DNA of 64,000 bases, taken from positions 11,355,931-11,419,930 of the forward strand of contig NC_135555.1 in assembly GCF_964340395.1 (NCBI RefSeq). Reading direction: 5' to 3'. Of the stretch, positions 11,113 to 22,200 are shown in pieces; positions within the stretch are counted from its first letter, which is position 1; the number at the start of each line of letters is the position of its first letter. A program made the translations under genes and the position numbers. The DNA is from Glandiceps talaboti (taxonomy: Eukaryota > Hemichordata > Enteropneusta > Spengelidae). The notes under the pieces are model-generated. The model ran no database searches. It was not told where the DNA came from and saw nothing but the letters and a program-made list of their open reading frames with translations.

Positions 11113-11430
11113 TTGATTTGTTCCGTGAATGTAAATGTAACAAATCTATCGAAAAAATACAACTCAGTTAACAGTTTCAATTCTTCCATAAAAAAAAACA
11201 TGTAGAATAGGTATGCAAGATCATTTAATGTCAATACCACATCAAACGCAACAAACCCTACAGTAAATGTACAAGGAGATATCTCACATGCATCTCATTT
11301 CATTCTGTCTTTTAGCGTTTATACTACATAGTTCTGTTTTGATTTACTTCGATTGCACGCGTCCGTAGACTGCAGTATGTTCCAGCTGGCTAATTCTCAA
11401 TGATACTTTTTCATGTTTGGTATATACACC

Positions 11431-11946
11431 TCATGTAAACATGATGATATCATGTGCGTACAAGGAAGACAACAGTACAAAGATCAACCATAACATCACA
11501 AAGACAAATCCAGAAACAATCTTTGGGAGGGTTGGTCCACCAAGTTCGGCCCTGCCGCACACTCGAAGCATTTTACGAATTTGAAGTAACAGAATACCAA
11601 CAACAGCAAAAACAAAGTAAATTGGAATGCTGAACGCCAATGTCTCCGTAGGTACTTCGAAATACCGCCCCTGAAATCATAAAATTCATAATGCATGAGA
11701 CTTTTGAGGATGAATGGTAATGGCGATTTACAAAACAGTTCGTTGTGAGCAAATAAGGAACGATAAACACATGCTATCTCTTTTTTGCATAGTTTTAGAC
11801 GAGGAGAGCTTTATCTACGTTGTGGACGCATGGACAGTGTAGTTTATCGTTTGTATGTTATCCATCAAAAGTACAAATCACACAAATTTAGTAAAATATC
11901 ACTTCATTCCCAAATGTCATATGTTTACTGTTTTGACGACACACAA

Positions 11947-12025
<79 letters not shown>

Positions 12026-15000
12026 CTGACTGACTGACTGACTCGTTCATGGACTGACTCATTGACTGGTGATATTTTCAATCATCCATTTCAGTTTGAA
12101 TGATATGGTGATGGATGGATGGATGGATGGATAGATGGATGGATTGATTGATTGATTGATTGATTGATAGATCGATAGATAGAAAGATAAACGGGTGGAC
12201 GGGCGGGCGGGTGGATTGGTAGGTAGGTAAGTAGAGGGATAGATTGATGGATGAAAGGTTGGATGGATTGATGACTGAAAGGGTGGTTGGGTGGATGAAT
12301 TGATAGGTCGATAAATTCATCGATCGTGGAAAAGTTTCACTGTCGTATTGGCTGAATGATTGACTGATTCTTTCTTCTTCTTTTTCACTCACCTGAGCAG
12401 TCCAATAGATTGTGGCCAGTAACCAAGGAAGCCCAAGCCCCAAATAAACCATGACAGCACTGTTTCCAACGGCGACCCCAACAGAGGTATCAGCATATTT
12501 ATCATTTTGAACAGCTAGCCTTGTAGCCATTAGGTCAGGAACGCTGGTACCGAGAGAGACAAATGTTGACGTAAAGGTAACAGCGGTAACCGAGTCGTCC
12601 AAACCGATTAGACAGCCAAAGGTGTTTGCAAAGTCCACGATGACAGCTATAAGAAAACCAACCAATAGCACGCCTATAGGCAATGTAATAAATCCACAAG
12701 TATTCAGAAAACATGGTGGCGGTACACAAGCGGCAACTATCTGAAAAGGGGATACAATTTTCAAACTATTAGTAAATTTGGTTTTAAGTAATACAACCAG
12801 ATCATTGTGATTAGGAATTTAATTTGATCAGAACGTCGTTTTATTAGTGGTGGACGTTACTGGTTTTGAAGGCCACAGGAAGTCTTCTTATAACAGTACC
12901 AAACTAAATTTGCTCGAACATATAAATGGCAACAAAACACAACAGGATACAACACAGGCAAATACGTACACTGAGCAAACGATATTCAAGTCCGTACTAT
13001 TAAACAGATGGCTCTAAGATGTTTTTAATTTTCTTTATGGATTACACGCTGAGATGTGCTGTGGTCGAGTGTATGTTTTAAAGAGTCTGATGACAAGGAG
13101 AAGGTTTTTCGACACCTACTTATAAAACGACGTTCTGGACACAATAATGTACACTGATTGCCTGACTAAGAGTGCACTAGTAGACATCTGTTCCCTATAT
13201 CCCGAGGGCTGCTATGCAGCAATTATTTCCTATGGAATAAAGACGAGGGATATAGTTAATACATATCAGCATTATAATGTGACGTACGCGTCTCACTACT
13301 AGTTCCCGAATAGACAAGGCCATGAGTGTTTTATAAATCATATTATCAGGTAATATTCTTTCCACTGTCAAAGCAAACCATCGATATGACTCCCTCGATA
13401 CGCTACGCGATAATTGCCCTAGGGAAAATAGAATACTAGTGTACGAGCTATTTAAATAGAGGTCACTTTGGGGGGTCACTAGTCCATATCACGTGACATG
13501 ATTCAAACCAATCATTGACAGCTGTCTAAAGGTGATGTCTTGTGATTTCTTATCAACAAAGATAATCGTTGTAAACATTGAAACTCCAACAAAGCATACA
13601 ATCTGAACCAGGCTAAGTTGTAAAATTTGCAATTATTTACTTGTAGTCTAAGAAATATTATCTTTGATTTGGAAAAGAGTGAAAATCTTTCTGAGTATAC
13701 ACATTAACTCTTTATTGTTTTTTTTTGTTTTTTTTTAATTACATTGTCAAACAGGGTTGTTATCACTTATAAATAAATTGGTGTCGACATATACCTTCCA
13801 AAAGAATGAAAAAAAATGTTTGACGTAATCAAATGACGTCACGTGCTTCAGATTGCCTCCATTGACACACATTGCTTCTCTGAACTGCTGACCCCAAGAT
13901 GATGTACCGAGTTGTAAACGATCGATGTTAATCTTTGTAAGTGACACCACTTCATCGATGAGGTTTTTATAGTCTAAAATCAAACAAATGATATAAAAAA
14001 GTAAAGAGAGAAACACCAACGAGTTCAAATCATCGCCCCTACAGCACAGTAGCCTCTTTTACTGCACAACCTCTTTTACGGCACCGTCCAAGAGATGTAC
14101 TTGTTTTTGCAATGTGTTACAGTTGAAAAATAAGGTTGTGAGAATGGTTCAAATTGATATTTGTAATAACTATTAACGTCTCTTCAAGCAAACCATAATA
14201 GAATGAGATGTTTCGCGGGAGAAGTGACTCAAACATTCCCGAGACCGTGTTATAACAAAAAGGACGTAAAACAAACCAAGATGGCCGCTTTGTCAAAAGT
14301 ACAGTCTGATCAACATCATTGACATGCGATATCAAAAATATAGGTATTTTAGTGATTATGTCAAGCATACCGTCATCGCTGACAATCGTCACGCAGGCGT
14401 TGTGGATGATGTCTGTGCTTGCGCCACCTTGCGACATTGTAAGCTCCACTATAAACACTTCGTCTTTTTCGTAATCCCGATCATCGTAAATTTCAATGTC
14501 TATTGATTTCTCTCTTTCACCGTCCTCGAAGATAAGTTCGCCTTGTCCACCGTTGTAATCGTCTCCATGTACAGCAGTTTTGTCTATAGTTCTCCAAAAC
14601 GCTGACGTGCGTCCTCTCGACCCATGCCTTCTCACAACACCAAGATCAACCACTCCAACATTTTCTTTGACAATGTAAGCCGATTGGTCAAACTCTAGTG
14701 TTCCGGAATCTGTTAATTAATAGTTAAAATAGTTATTTTAGTTTATTTGTTGAAAGTATCAAAAGGAAACAAACGAACTTCTGGTATACGGTAACTCTTT
14801 TATAACATAGGTTGCGGTGCCAGCATACTCCGCTTTGGAACTGTTCATGTGAGCCGATCGACTGTTTGGTTGTCTTATCAGAATGGTGATCATACTTACT
14901 AAAGATGCGACGATCATAACATACACACAATCTCCACATTGTCCCATCTTGTTTTAAACATACACCGTCTTCGAACTTTTGGACAATTTTCTCCCTAATT

Positions 15001-18000
15001 TCAAATAAGATTCTTGCGCTTTGACACCTTATTATTGGAAACAATTTTAACAAATTGGGGCGGGGGGTGATGACAGATTCAAACTCCATATTACACCATA
15101 CCGTCAAACTCGTTTTTACCAAATTACACTCTGAAGATTTGTTCGAAAAAAACAACCCTCTCACCATCCTCATTAATGATAGTCACTTGTGCTACACTTC
15201 TCTTGCCCAAAACATAGTTAGGTTCACTGGAGTCAATAAGGCACATTCTGACGTAAAAGGTTTCATCGCCCTCCCATTGGTTGTTGTCTATTATGTCAAT
15301 GTCCAATAGCATCTCAGTTTGTCCAGGCCGCAGTACGAGCACTCCCTTCTGACTGACAAAGTCGTAGCCAGATTTTGCTGTTCCATCGATCGTTTCGTAC
15401 CTGTGAGGTGAATAAATATCAGGGATATTAAAGTGACACATGCTGAGTTTATAAACTTTTACTATCGTTGAAATGTATGGACTATTGTACAAGTAGTCTT
15501 GGATGAATAAGATTTTAAACATCATAGTGAAATCTAAGACCTTTATATTTTACTTTAGAGGCTGAGATGCAAAGAAAGTTACATATGCACCATACTTGTT
15601 CAGGAGGTTGGCATGGGTAAAGAAAACCACAGAGAGTGGGACTGTCGATGAAATATTTCTTCATGCATACCGATAAACTTGTTTCCTGATGCAATACACT
15701 CCATGGTTTTTGTCTAATTGTTCATTTATGTAACTCAATTTTGATTGATTCTAAGTTGACCATTTTTCGGGTAGAAAGAATGAGATATTTCACAAATATT
15801 CGGTATATTTGAAATGAATAAACTATAGCCTTGAACTTGGAAAAAAATTCGCCCAAGTGTTTGTGAATCCTGGAAGAAGGGGGAGAGATGAGGAATACAC
15901 ATGTAAGTGAGCAAGCAAAGATTGTCGGAATGATTTGACAATAAGTGTTTCGAATGTCCCATATCAAGGTCCGATTCAATCAGCTCTATCGGATTCTGTT
16001 ACAATTATAGCTTTATTCATAATCCACCTTTATTTTCTAATTTCCTAGTTTGACTCATACAAAAAATAGAATGATAGCCAAGTCGTACCTGAAGAGAACT
16101 TGTGTATTCTTATTCCCAGATCTGATTATCTTTAAACGTGCACGTTGTGCATCTTCAAAGAAGGCGTAAGATTTCGAAGAAAACTGTACAACAGCTACTG
16201 TTTTGTTTACTTGAGAGTTGTCTGGTCCAACATAGTAAATCTATTATTGAAAGGATCAAATAAGGAAATAATAAAAGTTTAAATTCTAATTTGTACTATG
16301 AGAGGTGGAAAATAATTTTATAACATGAACAACAGCACAAATATATGCAACTAATAATTCGAGTAAAATTACCCGACTTTAATTTCCTTCAAATTTGGCA
16401 TTTTCCAATCTTATTTCTATTTAACTTCGATGCTACGTCTGTGTGAGGTTATTGACTCTTCATTCAAAGTCAAACTGAGTTTTTTCTGAACTGGCAACTG
16501 TAAGTGTTTTCTTTTAAATAGACTATACATGTATATACATACTGTGTCATTCTTGAGCGAAGAATCTATCTGTGGTACAAGCCTCTGACCACCACTAGCG
16601 TTCCTCGCCGCCCCGACAAAATACCAGGCAGCCGATCGACTAATCGTTTTATTTGTTTCTGCTGTGACGAACTCCGCGGCGTCATCAGCTGTTATTCCAG
16701 AAGATGTTTTCAACCCTCGCATGGTATTGGCGACATCTGTTCTGTTGATATTTGTTGTGTTGCTTCCCATGGATTCCTCATCTGTCGAGCAAGAGAAAGG
16801 GGGCGGAGGATGTAGTACATGGAAATTATTAATTTGTTAGTGTGTCTAGACAAGCTTACAATACCCCCTATATGGTAGCTAAGACGATAGCACAACCCAA
16901 TACCGGTCAGTGTTACTGCACTAGTGGTATTTTGTGTTCTCGACGGTTGCACTTTAAAAGCAAAGCCAGTGAAGAAACAGCAGAAGCATTGCAATGGTAA
17001 ACGAACTCATGGGGGACACAAGGTTAAATCAACCTACCGGGTATCTACTGAGGAAGCAATAGTGTTCAAATAAATCTCTTACGTAAAAATGCCTCGGAGG
17101 CACTCACCCGTCTACGAAACCTTGGCACGGTTTATTCTTTAAGTATACTCACTCAGACGTAGCCTGAGGAATAGATTAACATTATAATGTTAATCGAGCT
17201 AGCTGTTTTATCGATTCTCTCACAGGAAGAGTTATTGTGTTTTTATTATCACAGACAGGAGTTACTTGTCGCGAGTAAGTCAATGTGAAATTATCAACAG
17301 TATGTGTACGTGAAGAGTTAACTTGGCTAATATACTAGTAGCCAGATAACACAGTATTTTATAACCTATGCTACGGTTAATATCAGGGGAATGCTTCATT
17401 TCGGTAAACATTAAGATAGGAAAACAATGATTTGTTTTTTTCAAGTTAGGTAGAATCAATAAAGTCACATCTTTAAAAACAAATAATGTGTATTGATTTT
17501 CCACTTACAACACGCCTTTCTTCTTGCAATCGATCCAATTGTCGTTCAAAACCAAAACCTGTGTTGTATTTTTACCCGGTTTTACTGAACTTGAATGTGT
17601 GAAGTTTATAAAGACTTCGAGCTCGTATTTATTTTATTCTAAATCTATAAACATTGACATATTTATAGAAATGTATATTACTTTAATTACCGATTTCGTT
17701 TACTCAGTAATACTAGGGTTAATACTAGGTTGTTGTTTTTTGTTTTAAAAAACAAAAAACAAAAAACAAAAAAAAAACGCCATTTGTGTTTACCCACCTG
17801 TTGATCTGGCTTCTTTCTCCGCCGCAACTCTTTTTATTTCAACCCGTTTGTCGATGATGTAGACGAGAATTATAAGTATCGGGTACAGAGTCAATGTCGT
17901 GAAAGCTTCCCACAGTTCTACTACCTTAGGTGTTACTACTTCTAACGTTAGATACACCCATACAAAGCCAAATAACGAGAACAGTAAAACCAAAAAGAAG

Positions 18001-18458
18001 TAAGGTTTAGCGTCTTTGATATACCTTGTTTGACCAGACGGTGTTACGACTATTCCGAGGCCAGTAACGAAAAGTAAACTGAAAGCCGAAGAGCCTAAGA
18101 TGGTAGCTACTCCAAGTTCCCCTGAGTGAAATTCACTGGCGACGATTTCCAGCGTAGCAAGAATAATTCTAGGTGTACATGTTCCCAGGGATATCAATGT
18201 TAAGTTGGCAACAGCACCATTCCAAAATGGAATCTCAATCTTTTTGTAGCTTCCAGGATTTACAGGATCGATCACCCTTTTTGTCCTTTTCAAACTCGTT
18301 ATAACTTCAATGGCGGTCAATGGCGTGGTAATTGCGATGGCGACTCCAACATGGAACCACAACAATCCGATCAAATACAACGCAATACGAAGCGGTATTG
18401 GCCACTTGGACTCGTCGATAAGAGGCAGGACCCAGCCATCTCTCATACACATCGACAT
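11431..18458 (-). CDS. Divergent Na+/Ca2+ exchanger (NCX/SLC8-family), 8 exons, altered ion-binding residues
   Basis: Minus-strand exons are 18458-17798, 16781-16543, 16240-16089, 15400-15165, 14709-14371, 13973-13795, 12740-12393 and 11670-11431. All have GT/AG junctions and phases agree, giving 797 aa. Exon 1 holds TM1-5 with the alpha-1 repeat (NLTLISLGTCTPRIILA, residues 85-101). Exon 2 has the cytosolic helix (RSAAWYFVGAARNASGG). Exons 3-4 form Calx-beta 1 (about 314-430) and exon 5 Calx-beta 2 (433-543). Exon 6 has SWGQQFREA and FDYVKHFFSFFWK. Exon 7 is the alpha-2 repeat with SLGTSVPD, and exon 8 the last helices with ELGGP. NCX exchangers extrude Ca2+ across the plasma membrane using the Na+ gradient. 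Here the alpha-1 Glu is Arg97, the alpha-1 Asn is Ser127, and the alpha-2 Asn is Met699; only Asp671 is kept. No signal peptide is seen and the XIP segment is short. An in-frame TAG lies upstream of the ATG, so any leader would need another exon. Family is certain, transport activity doubtful. Confidence 0.93.
11941..12340. repeat. (TGAT)n/(TGAC)n and (GGAT)n-type tetranucleotide arrays
   Basis: A (TTGA/TGAT)n array at about 11947-12033 is followed by four TGAC units. After a short spacer, degenerate GGAT, GATT, GGTA and GGGC units run to about 12340. All lie in the last intron of the NCX-like gene. The Ser/Thr/Pro/His-rich open-frame extension of exon 7 through this tract is not coding, because exon 7 ends at the GTGAGT donor at 12392. 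Confidence 0.93.
12741..13794. other. Intron between NCX-like exons 6 and 7, with a possible MITE
   Basis: About 13141-13500 contains pieces resembling the hairpin elements at 5.8-6.2 kb: GATTGCCTGACTAAG near one end, TATATCCCGAGGG with GAGGGATATAG inside, and CACGTGACATG with CCAATCATTG near the other end. No clear full-length inverted repeat is visible. The rest is unremarkable intron. Confidence 0.35.
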
Positions 18459-19014
18459 CTTATAGATCTACCCTACATTAGATGAACAATCGTCGAAATG
18501 GGTAGTCTATACTGTGAGGATGGGTTTGGCATATCCAGTACACACCAACGTTTCGAGATCGCAGCGTTACCGACTTTAGTTAGCGATCAACAGGTGAATT
18601 CGTCGGTGCGGTATTTTGATAGAAGAGGGAACACACGGGTCTCAGCTGTGTTTGGTTGAGTCAACGTCAAGACATTGTTGTACGTGTATACCCGTACACT
18701 ACTAGTACTCCAATGTATTCAAGGACAGGTAGTGACCTCTCGCTTTCAACACGCAAAGCAGGTCGTTTCCATGGTCACAATCAATATACTATAGAAAGTA
18801 GACTAAAGAGTTGCATAACTGCCACTTGATATTTCAATGGATTATAGGGTCAAACCAGGCTAACGTTTGTTGAAACGGGTGCTCTCGTCCGGCCATCACG
18901 CAGCAGACCTAATACCTGTACTTTCACTCTGCTTGTCTAACAAAGGCCTCAGAAAACAACAGAAAATGGTGCCAGCGCTACACACACACACATATATATA
19001 TATATAACAAACAT

Positions 19015-19095
<81 letters not shown>

Positions 19096-19290
19096 GGGGT
19101 ATTAGAAATAATCAACTGTATTGTAGATTGTTTGTTTACACAGCATGTAACCTCAGCAGACGAAGCTAGTATTCGAAGTGATCATTTCGGCAAACGATAT
19201 GATTAAAATAAAACTTTTCAATTTATGTTTTGCTGTGATAAAAACATTCTTGCATAGTTTGATTAAACAATGTGTATATTAGTCCGTTTT
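18459..19290. other. 5' flank of the NCX-like gene
   Basis: There is no gene. A short (TA)n at about 18992-19006 and a (GA)n of about 73 bp (19020-19092) are present. This interval has no counterpart in the downstream duplicate copy. The NCX promoter should lie here, but no TATA element was identified with confidence. Confidence 0.5.
19020..19092. repeat. (GA)n microsatellite
   Basis: About 36 uninterrupted AG units upstream of the NCX-like gene; the tract is missing from the duplicate copy. Confidence 0.97.
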
Positions 19291-22200
19291 ACAACACGGC
19301 CAATTCCAATCAAATCGGTAATTAAAACTCATGTGTTCCAAGCTGCCGCTAGAGGGCACCATACAGCCGGGCTCGAATATAATAAATTGCTGAAGTTGCC
19401 GGGTTTTTTTTCCATTTTTTATTTGAATAAAATATTTTGCGTTCTGTGTTACAGTTGTATAAATTGCACGACAAGCTAGTTACTTAGAAGTGCAGATGTG
19501 GCCAGTACGACTACACCACTGAGTAACATTTCCCGTGTATACTTTCAAGTTAGTTCATTCTTTATCTCTCGCTATTTTTTTCATTTGTACCTGTACCTGT
19601 ACCTGTACTTTCACTGTTATCAGTATCTTGTATCTGTATTCTATTTACTACAATCATTATCAGGTGAGATGGGCTGACGTGACCAGTGAATAACTTTAAG
19701 ACTTGCAGAAATAAACATACTTTCGAGGTCAATTTCAAGTTCTGTGAATGATTACTTAAATTAATCACCGATACAGGTAGGTAGGTGGGTGGGTGGGTAG
19801 GTAGGTAGGTAGGTACAACATGTAGGTAGGTCGAGGTAGGTATACGAGTGATCAATGTGTGTGTTTTTTTAACAGCGCCCTCTTCGTTGGTTATGTGCAT
19901 TTTTAGCATGGCTGACTTGATTCGAGGTTGTCAAGTATGTTTATTAGTATGTATAAAGCTCTAGAAGTTTGTGGATAGCTTTTGTCTGTAAAACTACTGC
20001 GTCTACATGTCTTTCATGCCGGTCAGAAATATCACAATGATCATAGACCATCCACCAACATGGAATGTCGATGCAATGATGTATGACGGTATAGACAAAT
20101 CTCGCCGTTCCAGCTCGAATGTACATGTATCTCTCTCTGGCTAGTTTAGTAACAGATGCAATGTTTGAAAATCATTAGTATTCATACCCTTGTGATTTCG
20201 TTCTTGATATTTCGCAATACATATATTACAATTGTCAAAAACAAAATACCTCAACATACCAAACTTGAATGAAGCCCCGGCACATGTCATGTCGTCAAAC
20301 AAGTTCAAAACAATGTCACATTAAAAACAAGCAATTAAACCTGAGACTCGCACAATTTGTGATAAAAGATAATACAGAGGCCGAAGTCAATTTGTAATTG
20401 TGATTATTTTTAACATGCTTAAACATGTGCTCTTTAAATCGTCAACTCGTCAATAAAAATTGGGGCGGTTCGATCAATTCGCTGAACTCGCGACACTGCT
20501 CTGGCATGTCAAAAAAGACGACCTATTTTAATACAGTTGCATCCACTTTTGTTTCACTATTACACAAAATTGTGGGGGTACAAGTTACACGTTATTTGGA
20601 AATATCAAATTTGTTTGAAAGTGGGTCTGAACAGTGATTTTAGTAGTGAGGAACTCTCGCCTTTCTGTTTACCTCTGTAAAATCGAGGCTCCAACGATTT
20701 GGAAGTCACCTTCAACTTCAGGGTCAAATCACCCACTTTCTACCGAAAATATTTGAAAGGATCCTATTCTTAGACAAAGGAATTGTCTTTTTTTTCCCTA
20801 CCATATGGTCATTTAAGGCACACAAGAATCCGTCATATTCCCGCCGATAAACTATGGGCGAAATTTCCGGGGGCTAAAGTATGCTTCACGAAATCGTCGA
20901 TAAATCAGTATTCCACAATGGATCTAATGGCACGGACAATATGTCAGTCGAGTTGAAAATAGTTGTAAAATACAACTGGTGAGCAGCCATAATCGTAACG
21001 GACGCGAAGCGTTTTAGTTGTACGGATACAAGTGCACTCAATGGAGGCTCACATCCTAATGAGTCATTTATTCCCACCATCATGCTCGCCACCGGATAAG
21101 ATACGTTGTGTTGTTCAGCCCTATGAAGGGAATGGAGCGTCGTATTCCCGTATACTTTCCCATTCATAAACTATGGGCGAAAAACCGGGCAGAAATTTCC
21201 GGGGCTAAAGTATGCTTCTCGAAATCGAACGAAATTCCAAAATGGCACTGAAGAAGGTCTGTCAGTCGAGATTTTCGCTTTTACAGTATCTAAAATGTTG
21301 AATTCTTGTGAAAGTTACGGCGAGTTGAAAATACTTGTAAAATACGGCTAGTGATGAGTAGCCATCATCGTAACGGACGCGTAGACTGTCGACAGTCGTT
21401 CGTGCCTTTTTGCTACGTTTTATCTAAAACTAAAGTCGTTGCCTCGCTCCGACCCGGAGCAATACTATAACCACGTACTGATCAGCGAGTGCCGGAGGCA
21501 CGAGCTTCGGCACTCACAGTTCGTGCCTTCGGCAATCGCAGTTCCTATCAGTACGCATTATCCAGTGCTATGGAGCGAGGCGATGACTTTGTTTTAGATG
21601 AAACGTAGCAAAAAAGTCACGAACGACTCGACTGTCGACAGTCTACGGATACCATGCGATATGGCTACATACGATATACTCAGAGGAGGGCCACAGCGAA
21701 GTGCGTCATTTTTCCCATCGTGCTCGCTACTCCAAGACAGTAAAGACACGTCGTGTTGCTCAGCCCTCGCTATCAGGCTTTGTAATAACCACATATGTAA
21801 TGTATGACGGGGCTCCAAACATGGACAAAATTCAACCAGTGCAGGTTGTATGGTAGTTAGGTTAGAGATAACCAACTAGTAGTATGTGGGGTTTTTACGT
21901 ACAGGTTGGAACCCTCAAAATTTTGAGTTGGTTTGTAATCATGTAGGGAAACTATTGGCGATCCTTCTTTCTGAACGTTTTGAAACCAGCATTAGGGTCT
22001 CTTCGCAGTGGCCTAAATATTTTGATCTAGCAGGAACAGTCCCGTAGAATAGTACAGACGATGAGTGCTGGGGCTGATAGCGTGACACGAATGTCTATCT
22101 TACAGACCAGCTACCCTGAGCCGAGCGACGTCTAACGGAAAAAAAGCCAAACAACCGTAACCACTCGATCATCTTCAATGAAAAGACTTTTTAGCCCTTG

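Larger units (their letters stand above)
9236..11430. other. Intergenic between the convergent GPCR and NCX-like genes
   Basis: It holds a SINE (9890-10086), a G-run (about 9882-9892), A/T-rich unique sequence, and the 3' end of the NCX-like gene on the opposite strand. No further coding potential is seen; the open frames at 10.5-11.2 kb are A/T-biased and lack domains. Confidence 0.65.

Noticed and set aside
12078-12392. Downstream extension of NCX exon 7 as a Ser/Thr/Pro/His-rich tail
   Set aside because: It is translation through intronic tetranucleotide repeats; exon 7 has a clear GTGAGT donor at 12392 and the next exon continues the NCX sequence in phase.
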